DNA of 35,007 nucleotides. Source: Burkholderiales bacterium. GTDB lineage: Bacteria; Pseudomonadota; Gammaproteobacteria; Burkholderiales; JAEUOS01. Below the pieces are notes generated by a model. The model ran no database searches. It saw nothing but the letters and a program-made list of their open reading frames with translations, and was not told the origin of the DNA. The stretch spans positions 1 to 35,007 of the forward strand of contig JAEUOS010000155.1 in the NCBI GenBank assembly GCA_016790695.1. Direction: 5' to 3'. Below are positions 23,663-31,393 of this stretch, piece after piece (the stretch's first letter is position 1; every line of letters starts with the position of its first letter). Both the position numbers and the translations under genes were made by a program.

Positions 23663-24289
23663 CTAGCGCCGCATCAGCGCGAACGCGATGTTGCGCCCCA
23701 GGCCTTGCGCGAGCGCCAGCTTGATCCAAACCATCGCGTACGGCTCCAGGTAGCGCGCGCCGTCGAGCCTGCCGAGGTCGATCGGCTCGAATCCCAGGTC
23801 GGCGGCCAGCGCCGCGGCGGCGGCCTTGGCCGCGGCATCGTCGCCGCAGTAGATCATCGCCGGCCTGCCCTGCGCATAGCGGGTGTCGGCCATGTTGTCG
23901 AAGCCGGTGGTGTTGAAGATCTTGACGACCTTCGCGTCGGTCGCCCAGGCCTGCACCTGCTCGCCGCCCGAGGTCGAGTGGCCGAGCGCCAGCCCGTAGG
24001 TCGGCGTGAGCGGGTTGGTCGCGTCGAGCAGGGCCTTGCCGCCGAAGCTGCCCGCCGCCTTCAGCGCCGCCTCGGTGCCGCCCCAGGGCGTGGCGAGCAC
24101 GGCGAGATCGCCCCAGGCGACCGCGTCGGCGATCGCGGCCGCGCGCGCGCCCGGGATGGCCGCGACGGCGGCGCTCACCTTCGCGCTCGCGGTGTCGCGC
24201 GCGCCGAAGCGGATGTCGTGGCCCTTCTGCTGCCAGGCCCTGGCCAGCGCGGCGCCGACCACGCCCGCGCCGATGACTGCGATCTTCAT
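23663..24289 (-). CDS. NADPH-dependent F420-reductase-like protein, copy 1
   Basis: The 208-aa protein has a Rossmann fold starting MKIAVIGAGVVGAALARAWQ (GAGVVG 7-12). It continues IRFGARDTAS (basic R after the acidic position, suggesting NADP), LAVLATPWGGTEAAL, LLDATNPLTP and VVKIFNTTGFDNM. This is the F420_oxidored (PF03807)-type fold found widely in bacteria that do not make F420, where the function is usually unknown. The C-terminal helix (YLEPYAMVWIKLALAQ) probably covers the active site. GGGAGGATTC before the ATG at 24289 fixes the start. A paralogue lies at 25056-25691, on the other side of an SDR gene. Confidence 0.83.
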   Translation of the reverse strand: MKIAVIGAGVVGAALARAWQQKGHDIRFGARDTASAKVSAAVAAIPGARAAAIADAVAWGDLAVLATPWGGTEAALKAAGSFGGKALLDATNPLTPTYGLALGHSTSGGEQVQAWATDAKVVKIFNTTGFDNMADTRYAQGRPAMIYCGDDAAAKAAAAALAADLGFEPIDLGRLDGARYLEPYAMVWIKLALAQGLGRNIAFALMRR

Positions 24290-24321
24290 GAATCCTCCCG
24301 TTCGGTGTGTGGACGTCGCGG

Positions 24322-25059
24322 TCAGGCGCCGAGATGGCGCCCGCCGTCGCAATCGAGGATGGCGCCGGTGAAGAAGCCGTTCGCCGCGAGCATCACGACC
24401 GCGCCGGCGACGTCCTCGGCGGTGCCGACGCGCCTGACCGGCACCACGGCCGCCATGTCGGCATAGAGCTTCTCGCGCGCCGCCTCCGGCATCGCCTTGC
24501 GCCAGTAGGGGGTGTCGATGAAGCCCGGCGAGACGGCATTGACGCGCAGCGGCGCGAGTTCCAGCGCCAGCGGCCCGACCATCGCGTGCAGCGCGCCGTT
24601 GGTGGCGGCCAGGCCCGCCATGCCGCGGATCGCCAGGCGCGCGGCAGCGCCGGTCACCCAGGTGATCGACCCGGCGCCGCGCAGGTGCGCGAGCGCCGCG
24701 CGCGTGATGCGCTGGTAGTGCCAGAACTTGTTGTCGAAGCCGGCGCGCATCTTCTCCTCGGTGAGGTCGCGGTACGGCCCGATGGCGCTGCCGCCGCCGA
24801 CGCAGACCACGAGGTGGTCGAAGGCGCCGAAGTCGGCCAGCGCGCCGGCGATGGCGGCGCCGTCGGCCGCATCGACCGCGAAGCCGCGGCTGCCGTCGGG
24901 CAGCGCCTTCAGCGCCGCCTCCAGGTTGCCCGCGGTCGAGCCGACGACGCCGACCGCGGCGCCCGATGCGGCCAGCGCGCGCGCCGAGGCCAGGCCGATG
25001 CCCGAGGTGCCGCCGAAGACCAGGGCGCGGCTGCCCTTGAGTTCCTGTGTCATGTTCAT
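24322..25059 (-). CDS. Atypical SDR lacking the Tyr-X3-Lys catalytic pair
   Basis: The 245-aa protein has the SDR Rossmann fold (ALVFGGTSGIGLASARAL, glycines about 16-22). The catalytic helix reads GLAATNGALHAMVGPLALEL, so Tyr is replaced by L150 and Lys by N154. The NNAG motif is replaced by CVGGGS, and the catalytic Ser region reads TWVTGAAA. The C-terminal RVNAVSPGFIDTPYW and FFTGAILDCDGG are kept. SDRs with an NGAL-type helix form a recurrent divergent subgroup that I cannot name. It may bind NADP(H) and act by another mechanism, or as a structural partner. It starts with an ATGA overlap on the upstream F420-reductase-like gene and lies 32 nt before the second one. Confidence 0.83.
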   Translation of the reverse strand: MNMTQELKGSRALVFGGTSGIGLASARALAASGAAVGVVGSTAGNLEAALKALPDGSRGFAVDAADGAAIAGALADFGAFDHLVVCVGGGSAIGPYRDLTEEKMRAGFDNKFWHYQRITRAALAHLRGAGSITWVTGAAARLAIRGMAGLAATNGALHAMVGPLALELAPLRVNAVSPGFIDTPYWRKAMPEAAREKLYADMAAVVPVRRVGTAEDVAGAVVMLAANGFFTGAILDCDGGRHLGA

Positions 25060-25691
25060 GCTCCGCGTCGAATCAGGGCGAAGGCGTAGTCGCGCGTCAG
25101 GCCCTGGCGGTACGCGCAGTGGATCCACAGCACCGCCAGCGGCTCGAGCAGGCGCGCGATCTTCAGCGGCCCGGCGTCGATCGCCTCGAAGCCGATCGCG
25201 CCCGCGAGGTCGAGCACCACGCCCTTGGCCGCGGCGTCGTCCCCGGCGACGAACATCACCGCGTGGCGGCCGTCGAGCACCGGGTCGTCCATCACGTTGA
25301 AGCCGGTGCTGTTGAAGGCCTTGACCACCAGCGCGCCCCTGGCCCAGCGCGCGACCTGCTCGCCGCCCGAATCGGTGAGGCCCATGCCGAGGTTCAGGTC
25401 GGCGCCCAGCGGGTTGGTGGCGTCGATGACGATCTTGCCGGACAGGTCGCCGCAGGCGGCCAGCGCGCTCTCGGTGGTGCTCCAGGGCGTCGCCAGCACG
25501 ATCGCGGACGCGCCCGCGGCGGCCTCGGCGTTGCCGGCCAGGCGCGCGCGGCTGCCGGCCTGCATCACCAGGCTCTGGTACTTGTCGCGCGCCGGGTCGC
25601 GCACGCCGAAGACGATCTCGTGCCCGGCGGCCGCGAAGCGCTTGCCGAGCGTGCCGCCGACGTTGCCGGCGCCGATGATGGCGATGTTCAT
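25056..25691 (-). CDS. NADPH-dependent F420-reductase-like protein, copy 2
   Basis: The 211-aa protein is a clear paralogue of the product at 23663-24289. It has MNIAIIGAGNVGGTLGKRFA, IVFGVRDPARDKYQ, IVLATPWSTTESAL, IDATNPLGADLNLG, SGGEQVARWARGALVVKAFN and the end LEPLAVLWIHCAYRQG...AFALIRRGA. Shared positions run the whole length, so the pair probably arose by gene duplication or joined acquisition. The family binds NADP(H), but the electron partner is not known in F420-lacking bacteria. GAGGAG lies about 10 nt upstream of the ATG at 25691. It is coupled to the atypical SDR by an ATGA overlap. Confidence 0.84.
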   Translation of the reverse strand: MNIAIIGAGNVGGTLGKRFAAAGHEIVFGVRDPARDKYQSLVMQAGSRARLAGNAEAAAGASAIVLATPWSTTESALAACGDLSGKIVIDATNPLGADLNLGMGLTDSGGEQVARWARGALVVKAFNSTGFNVMDDPVLDGRHAVMFVAGDDAAAKGVVLDLAGAIGFEAIDAGPLKIARLLEPLAVLWIHCAYRQGLTRDYAFALIRRGA

Positions 25692-25719
25692 TCGATGCTT
25701 GCTCCTCGCGGGGGTCGGG

Positions 25720-27402
25720 TCACGCGGCGACCAGCAGATGCGCGTAGCGATTGCGCACGAAGGCGCGGCGCAGCGCCAGCGACGCGGTGAGTTCGCCATT
25801 GCCCGGGTCGAGCGGGCGCGGCAGGACGATGTGGCGCCGGATCCGCGCCGCCGCCGGCAGGCGGCGGTTCGCCTCGGCGACGGCCGCCTGCGCCAGGGCC
25901 TGCACGTCGGCCGACTCGGCGAGGCTGCGCGCGGTGGTGAACGCGAGGCCGCGCGCGCGCGCCCAGTCGCGCACCGCGACCTCGTCGAGTTCGATCAGCG
26001 CGGTCACGCCGGTGGCCGGGCCGCCGACGGCGACCGCCTGGTTGACGAAGGTCGAGCGTGCCAGTTCGCGCTCGATCGCGCCGGCGGAAAACGGCGCCGC
26101 GCCGTCGGGAAAAAGGCGGTCGACCGCGCGCCCGGCGAGCGCCAGGCCGGCGCCGGCCCGGACCGCCATGTCGCCGGTCGCGATCCATGCGCCGCCGCCG
26201 GCGCTGCGCAGCTGCAGCAGGCCGCCGTCGTCGATGCGCGCCTCGAGGTGATCGAACAGCGTCATCGCGGCGTCCGCGGCTTCCCCGAGCAGGGCCGCCG
26301 GCCCGAGCGCGTCGGCCACCGTGTAGAGGCCGTGGACCGCGAGCCCGAGGCGCTCGAAGAACTCGCGCGTCGCGCCCGAGAGCGCGTCGTAGGCGCAGCC
26401 GATCCAGCGCGCGCGCGCCAGGCCCATGACGTTGACCAGCGGCGCGCCGATCAGCAGGCGCTGGATGCCGGAGGCGGCGCCGTGCCGCATCGCGCGCTCG
26501 TAGAGCGCGCGGCGCAGGCCGCCGGCGCGCTCGACGCGCGCGACCGCCTCGCGGCGCATGCGCTCGAACGCGCGCGCCGGCGCCACGAACACCTCGGGCA
26601 GGGCCTCGCGCATTTCCGCCGGCGTGGCGCTGCGCCCCTCGCCGAAGCAGGCCACCGCGCCGGACAGGGCCGGGGCCGCGACGAGGAAGAAGTGCCCGAG
26701 CGGATCGGCCAGCGCGACCTGCGCCATCACGCGCGCGCCGCCGCCGAGCGGAAGGCGCGCGGCCGCGCCGGCGTGCGCCGCCAGGACGGCGGCGTGCGGG
26801 AACGCCAGCAGGCGCGCGTCGCCGCAGACGCCGCCCGAGTAGTAGGCGAGCGCGGCATCGCCGGGGCGCAGGGCGTCGCCGAGCCGGCGCAGCGCGTCGG
26901 CGCGGTCGCCGCGCGCCGCGCCGGCGGCGGCGAGATCCTCGAGCGCGCGCGCGTGCACGTGGCGATAGGCGCGCACGCCCTTGGGGTCGATCACCATCAG
27001 GTGCGCGACGGCCGGCAGGCGCGACAGCACGTCGGCCGCCTTGTCGACCTGCTCCTGGTCCTCCGCGAGGATGGCGACCGCGCCCGATTCCTCGCAACAG
27101 GTCGCGAGCGCCCCCGGCGCGATGCCCGGATGCAGCAGCAGCGGCCGCAGGCCCGCGAGCTGGCATGCATAGACCGCGAGCACCGCCTCGACGCGCTGGC
27201 CGGAGATGATCGCGAGCGTCGCGCCGCGCGGCGCGCCCGCGGCGTCGAGCCCGAGCGCCAGGTCCTCGATCGCGCGCGCGGCGTCGCCCCAGGCGCGGCG
27301 CTGCCAGATGCCGTGGCGCTTCTGCAGGAACGCCGGCGCCGCGGGCTGCGCCGCCGCGCGCGCCAGCGCGGCGCCGACGACGGTGGCGCTCAGTTCAGCC
27401 AT
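25720..27402 (-). CDS. Acyl-CoA-synthetase-like (AMP-binding) protein with eroded catalytic motifs
   Basis: The 560-aa protein has the overall ANL (AMP-binding) layout. It starts like the long-chain acyl-CoA ligases of branched-chain ABC operons (RRAWGDAARAIEDLALGL; GATLAIISGQRVEAVLAVYA). The P-loop A3, normally YTSGTTGxPKG, is YYSGGVCGDARLL (187-199). A5 (normally YGxTE) is LYTVADALG (359-367). A8 keeps TGD (409-411) and GR (424-425). A10, normally TPTLKVRR-like, is TASLALRR (539-546) with A543 in place of the catalytic Lys. The frame is intact and composition normal, so it is not a simple pseudogene. It may be an inactive paralogue or perform another role. The ATG at 27402 overlaps livF by 13 nt. 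Confidence 0.83.
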   Translation of the reverse strand: MAELSATVVGAALARAAAQPAAPAFLQKRHGIWQRRAWGDAARAIEDLALGLDAAGAPRGATLAIISGQRVEAVLAVYACQLAGLRPLLLHPGIAPGALATCCEESGAVAILAEDQEQVDKAADVLSRLPAVAHLMVIDPKGVRAYRHVHARALEDLAAAGAARGDRADALRRLGDALRPGDAALAYYSGGVCGDARLLAFPHAAVLAAHAGAAARLPLGGGARVMAQVALADPLGHFFLVAAPALSGAVACFGEGRSATPAEMREALPEVFVAPARAFERMRREAVARVERAGGLRRALYERAMRHGAASGIQRLLIGAPLVNVMGLARARWIGCAYDALSGATREFFERLGLAVHGLYTVADALGPAALLGEAADAAMTLFDHLEARIDDGGLLQLRSAGGGAWIATGDMAVRAGAGLALAGRAVDRLFPDGAAPFSAGAIERELARSTFVNQAVAVGGPATGVTALIELDEVAVRDWARARGLAFTTARSLAESADVQALAQAAVAEANRRLPAAARIRRHIVLPRPLDPGNGELTASLALRRAFVRNRYAHLLVAA

Positions 27403-28190
27403 CGCTTGGCGCCCCGGTAGTGCTTGACGTCGCGAAAGCTCCGGCGTCCGCCCTCGGCGCCGCCGAGGTAGAAGTTCTTCACGTCCGGATTCGTCGCCAG
27501 GCGCGCCGCCTCGCCCTCGAGCATGATCGCGCCGGACTCGAGGATGTAGCCGTAGTCCGCGTGGGCGAGCGCCACGCGGGCGTTCTGCTCGACGATCAGC
27601 ATGGCCACGCCGGTGGCCGCGTTGATGCGGCGGATGATGCCGAAGATCTCGGCCACGACCTTGGGCGCGAGGCCCAGCGACGGCTCGTCGAACAGGATCA
27701 CGCGGGGCTTCGCGACCAGCGCGCGGCCGATCGCCAGCATCTGCTGCTCGCCGCCGGAGAGGTAGCCGCAGACCTGGCGCGCGCGCTCCTTCAGGCGCGG
27801 GAAGAAGCCGTAGACCTCCTCGAAGTCGGGCGGCGCCGGATGGCGGGTGCCGAGCGCGTTGCACGCGGCGATGAGGTTCTCCTCGACGGTCATGTCGGTG
27901 AACAGCTGCCGCCCCTCGCGCACGTGGAACAGGCCGCGGCGCGCCAGCAGGTGCGGCGCCAGGCGCGTCGTGTCCGCGCCGGCGAAGCGCACCTGGCCCC
28001 CGGCGATCTCGCCGTGCTCGAGCGGCAGGAGCCCGGTGATCGCCTTCAGCGTGGTGGTCTTGCCGGCGCCGTTCGAGCCCAGCAGCGTCACCACCCGCCC
28101 CTCGGGGACGGCGAGCGACAGCCCGCGCAGCACCTGCAGGGTGCCGCCGTAGACCACGTCGAGCGCGGTGACTTCGAGCGCGTTGGCCAT
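27390..28190 (-). CDS. livF: Branched-chain-type ABC transporter ATPase (LivF)
   Basis: The 266-aa ABC ATPase has Walker A GSNGAGKTT (38-46), signature LSGGEQQ, Walker B VILFDEPSLGLAPK and the H-loop-type IVEQNARVAL. It belongs to the hydrophobic amino acid (HAA) ABC family. It is longer than a standard LivF (about 235 aa) because of a C-terminal tail (SFRDVKHYRGAKRWL), which I recall from LivF proteins of operons that also contain an acyl-CoA ligase. It should energise uptake of a branched-chain-amino-acid-like or aromatic-acid substrate with LivG, LivH, LivM and the binding protein, all encoded upstream in the same operon. The ATG at 28190 lies 25 nt after the livK stop. Confidence 0.93.
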   Translation of the reverse strand: MANALEVTALDVVYGGTLQVLRGLSLAVPEGRVVTLLGSNGAGKTTTLKAITGLLPLEHGEIAGGQVRFAGADTTRLAPHLLARRGLFHVREGRQLFTDMTVEENLIAACNALGTRHPAPPDFEEVYGFFPRLKERARQVCGYLSGGEQQMLAIGRALVAKPRVILFDEPSLGLAPKVVAEIFGIIRRINAATGVAMLIVEQNARVALAHADYGYILESGAIMLEGEAARLATNPDVKNFYLGGAEGGRRSFRDVKHYRGAKRWLN

Positions 28191-28215
28191 GGGTGCGCGC
28201 AGCCGCCGGGCGCCG

Positions 28216-29412
28216 CTACGACCGGACCGTGATCCAGTTCGACACCGGCACCGGCCGCATGTCGGCCTTGGCGTCGAAGCGCACCACCTGCGCCACCGGG
28301 ATGCTGTAGGAACCCATGTTCACCGGCGCGCCGATGATGCCGCCGGTGTCCCAGGCGCGCGCGGCCTTGAGCGCGTCGCGCAGGTTCTCGCCGGTCAGCG
28401 GCTTCTTCGCGGCCAGGGTGTCGTCGGCCGCCTTGACGAAGAGCATCATCGACATCCAGCCCTGCATGTAGTAGATGTCGGGGTAGCCGTCGTACTTGGC
28501 GTCGCGCTTGCGGCGGATCTCGTCGATCGCCTTGAGCATCGGCGCGCTGGCGCCCGCGGTGTTCCACGCGTAGTTCGAGACGCCGATGAAGCCGTCGGCG
28601 GCGTCGCCGGCGCGCTTCAGGATGGTCCGCGACCCCTCCCAGAAGGTGCCCATGAAGCGCGTCTCGAGCTTGTACTCGCGCGCGAGCTTCATGAGCTCGG
28701 TGAAGATCGGCGCGCCGCCGAAGCCGTGGATCAGGGTGTAGTCGGGCCGCGCCTGGCGCAGCTTGATCGCCTCGGCGGCGACGTCGACGTCGCGGAACTT
28801 CATCTCGATGAACACCGGCAGGTCGATGCCGAGCTCGCCGGCGCGCTTCTTGAGGAACTCCAGCGGGTCGCGCCCGAACTCGGAGGCGCTGTGCACCACC
28901 GCGACCTTGGGCCGCCCGCCCTTGTGGTTGTCCTTGACGTACTGCAGCAGGACGCCGACGGCCTCGCTGTAGGTGGGGCCGCTCATGAAGTGGTAGCCGT
29001 ACTTCTGCGCGTCGACGAGGTCGGAGGCGTACGAGGTCGAGGTCATCATCACCTTGTAGCGCTCGTTGTTCTCCTGCGAGGCGGCGCGCACGAAGCCGGT
29101 GCCGTCGCCGAACACCGCGACCGGCTTGTCGGAGACCATGAACTTCTTGAACGCGGCGACCGCCTGGTCGACCTTGTACTGGGTGTCCTCGACCAGGAAC
29201 TTGATCTTGCGGCCGCGCACGCCGCCGCGCGCGTTGATGAAGTCGACATGGTCCTTCATGCCGTCGAGCTGGTCCTTGGCGACCGCCGAGAACGGGCCGG
29301 TCAGCGGCAGGGTCGCGGCGAACACCACCTCCTCGGCCTGCGCGAAGGCGGCGCCGGGCGCGGCGGCGGCGGCCGTGACGAGGATGTTGAACTGCCTGCG
29401 GGTGATCTGCAT
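28216..29412 (-). CDS. livK: ABC transporter periplasmic substrate-binding protein (LivK-like)
   Basis: The 398-aa protein has an N-terminal export signal with a twin-arginine-like TRRQF followed by a hydrophobic Ala-rich stretch to about residue 24 (AAPGAAFAQA). The mature protein has the type I periplasmic-binding fold: VVFAATLPLTGPFSAVAKDQ, KDHVDFINARGGVRGRKIKF, VEDTQYKVDQAVAAFKKFM, VAVFGDGTGFVRAAS and KVAVVHSASEFGRDPLEFLK. These are the HAA/LivK-type receptor features; relatives bind branched-chain amino acids, amides, urea or aromatic acids. AAAGGAGA precedes the ATG at 29412 by 6 nt. It lies between an SDR gene and livF. A GGGGCTGCA repeat array lies just upstream. Confidence 0.92.
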   Translation of the reverse strand: MQITRRQFNILVTAAAAAPGAAFAQAEEVVFAATLPLTGPFSAVAKDQLDGMKDHVDFINARGGVRGRKIKFLVEDTQYKVDQAVAAFKKFMVSDKPVAVFGDGTGFVRAASQENNERYKVMMTSTSYASDLVDAQKYGYHFMSGPTYSEAVGVLLQYVKDNHKGGRPKVAVVHSASEFGRDPLEFLKKRAGELGIDLPVFIEMKFRDVDVAAEAIKLRQARPDYTLIHGFGGAPIFTELMKLAREYKLETRFMGTFWEGSRTILKRAGDAADGFIGVSNYAWNTAGASAPMLKAIDEIRRKRDAKYDGYPDIYYMQGWMSMMLFVKAADDTLAAKKPLTGENLRDALKAARAWDTGGIIGAPVNMGSYSIPVAQVVRFDAKADMRPVPVSNWITVRS

Positions 29413-29451
29413 GGTGGGTCTCCTTTGTAGGCGTGGGGGCATCGGGTGGGC

Positions 29452-29487
29452 GGGGCTGCAGGGGCTGCAGGGTCTACGGGGGCTGCA
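29452..29487. repeat. Three-copy GGGGCTGCA direct repeat across a stop codon
   Basis: The 9-bp unit GGGGCTGCA occurs at 29452-29460, 29461-29469 (perfect tandem) and 29479-29487. On the coding (minus) strand the unit is TGCAGCCCC. The array covers the SDR stop codon (TAG at 29474-29476) and the last codons, which encode LQPP. It is probably slippage-prone but small, and it lies in the 61-bp gap before livK. Confidence 0.7.
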
Positions 29488-30256
29488 GGCGATCCAGGCG
29501 CGCGCCGGCGGCGAGCATGCCGCCGTCGACCGCGAGGACGTGGCCGTTGACATACGAGGCGTCCTCGCTCGCCAGGAACAGCGCGGCGCGCGCGACCTCG
29601 TCGGGCTCGGCGAAGCGCTCCTGCGGAATGCGCTCGGCGAGGGCGGCCTGCAGCGCGGCGTTCTGGTTCTTCGCCAGCATCTCGGTGCGCACCGGGCCCG
29701 GCGCCAGCGCGTTGACGCAGATGCCGCGGCCGCCGAGTTCGGCGGCCATCTGGCGCGTCAGCGCGATGACGCCGGCCTTGGCGATCGCATAGCCGAAGAA
29801 GCGCGTGACCGCGACCTCGGCGGCGGCCGAGGCCATGTTGACGATGCGCCCGCCGCCGCCGGCCAGCATGGCGCGCGCCGCCGCCTGCGCGACCAGGAAT
29901 GTCGGCATCAGGTTGGCGTCGAGGGCGCGCCGCAGGTCGGCCTCGCTGGTGTCGAGCGCGCCGCCGTAGAACGTGGTGCCGGCATTGTTGACCACGATGT
30001 CGAGCCGGCCGGCGCGCGCGCGCACCGTGTCGACGAGCGCGCCGACGGCCGCGCCGTCGGCGAGGTCGCAGGCGGCGAACTCGGCGCGCCCGCCGGCGGC
30101 GACGATGGCCGCGGCGGCGGCGCGCCCGGCCTCCTCGAGGCGGTCGACCAGGAACACCGTGGCGCCCTCGGCCGCGAAGGCGCGCGCGATCGCATGCCCG
30201 ATGCCGCGCGCGGCGCCGGTGACCAGCGCGGTCCTGCCCGCGAGGCGCGCGCTCAT
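29474..30256 (-). CDS. Short-chain dehydrogenase/reductase (classical SDR)
   Basis: The 260-aa SDR has LVTGAARGIGHAIA, FLVDRLEEAG (acidic D after beta-2), CDLADGA, NNAGTTFYGG, a catalytic YAIAKAG pair and VNALAPGPVRTEM with NGHVLAVDGGMLAA. It is placed inside the HAA ABC transporter operon between livM and livK. Its start overlaps the livM stop as ATGA, so it is translationally coupled to the transporter and probably acts on the imported compound or its first metabolite. The C-terminus (RLDRLQPP) falls in a short direct-repeat array, which could make its last residues variable among strains. Confidence 0.9.
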   Translation of the reverse strand: MSARLAGRTALVTGAARGIGHAIARAFAAEGATVFLVDRLEEAGRAAAAAIVAAGGRAEFAACDLADGAAVGALVDTVRARAGRLDIVVNNAGTTFYGGALDTSEADLRRALDANLMPTFLVAQAAARAMLAGGGGRIVNMASAAAEVAVTRFFGYAIAKAGVIALTRQMAAELGGRGICVNALAPGPVRTEMLAKNQNAALQAALAERIPQERFAEPDEVARAALFLASEDASYVNGHVLAVDGGMLAAGARLDRLQPP

Positions 30257-31314
30257 GTCCGGAACGGCCACAACGTGAGGGCGGCGCGCGCGCGCCGCAC
30301 GATCTCGGCCAGGCCGAAGGGCTCGAACAGCAGGAAGCCCACGATCAGCAGCCCGAACACCAGCTCGCGCGCCGAGGCGAGCATGATCGCGCTCTTCGCC
30401 TGATCGGCGCCGGCGAACGCCGACACCGCGACCTTGAGCAGCTCGGGGACGGCGACCATGAACAGCGCGCCCAGCACCGAGCCCAGCACCGAGCCGAGGC
30501 CGCCGACGATGATCGCGGTGAGCTGGAAGATCGACGCGGTGAAGGTGTACTGCTCGGGATTGACGACCTTGAAGAAATAGGCCATCAGCGCGCCGGCGAT
30601 GCCGGCGTAGAACGAGGCGATCGCGAACGCGGCGAGCTTGGTGCGCAGCAGGTCGATGCCCAGCACCTCGGCCGAGTAGTCGCGCTCGCGCACCGCGATG
30701 AAGGCGCGCCCGACGCGGGTGCGGAACAGGTTCGCCGCGGCTGCGCACATCAGCACCGTCACCGGCATGATCAGCCAGTAGAGCCGGAAGTCGGAATCCA
30801 GGCGCACGCCGGCGACGCTGGCGGGCGTGACCTGGAAGCCGCGGTCGCCGCCGGTGACCGACTCCCAGTGCTGGGCGACGAACAGGAACATGTACTGCGC
30901 CGCCAGCGTCGCGATGGCGAGGTAGAGCCCCTTGATGCGCAGCGACGGCAGGCCGACCAGCACGCCGGCCGCGGCCGCGGCCAGCCCGCCGGCCGGAATC
31001 GCGATCCAGAACGGCGCGCCGAACTTGGCGGCGGCGATCGCGCACGCGTAGGCGCCGATGCCGTTGAAGGCGGCATGGCCGATCGACAGCAGGCCGGTGT
31101 ATCCGGTCAGGATGTTGAGGCCGACGATGCTCACCACCGCCATGCCGGCGACGCAGGCCATGAAGACCAGGTACTCGCTGACCACGAACGGAAAGGCGAT
31201 CAGCGCGCCGCCGAGGAGCGCCAGCCCGAGGCGCCGCTCGCCCGAATCCAGCCAGGCCGCCGCCTGCACATAGTCGCCCGGCGCGACGCCGATGCGCGGT
31301 CCGATCAGGTTCAT
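30253..31314 (-). CDS. livM: Branched-chain-type ABC transporter permease (LivM)
   Basis: The 353-aa permease has about 9-10 predicted membrane segments, starting LGLALLGGALIAFPFVVSEY. The LivM signature region follows: ILTGYTGLLSIGHAAFNGIGAYA (in the membrane), LRIKGLYLAIATLA and, in the cytoplasmic coupling region, RVGRAFIAVRERDYSAEVLGID. The later stretch IIVGGLGSVLGSVLGALFM is also typical. It pairs with LivH for solute translocation. I start at the ATG at 31314; GGGGGAGG lies about 10 nt upstream. A weak 6-bp hairpin (31359-31364 with 31372-31377) lies in the 79-bp gap to livH. Its stop overlaps the following SDR start. Confidence 0.93.
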   Translation of the reverse strand: MNLIGPRIGVAPGDYVQAAAWLDSGERRLGLALLGGALIAFPFVVSEYLVFMACVAGMAVVSIVGLNILTGYTGLLSIGHAAFNGIGAYACAIAAAKFGAPFWIAIPAGGLAAAAAGVLVGLPSLRIKGLYLAIATLAAQYMFLFVAQHWESVTGGDRGFQVTPASVAGVRLDSDFRLYWLIMPVTVLMCAAAANLFRTRVGRAFIAVRERDYSAEVLGIDLLRTKLAAFAIASFYAGIAGALMAYFFKVVNPEQYTFTASIFQLTAIIVGGLGSVLGSVLGALFMVAVPELLKVAVSAFAGADQAKSAIMLASARELVFGLLIVGFLLFEPFGLAEIVRRARAALTLWPFRT

Positions 31315-31393
31315 GCGCGCCGCCTCCCCCGCATGGTCGGGCGGCTCCCCCGCGCCGCCGGGCGGGCCCCTCGCCCGCGCTGTGCCGTCGCGT

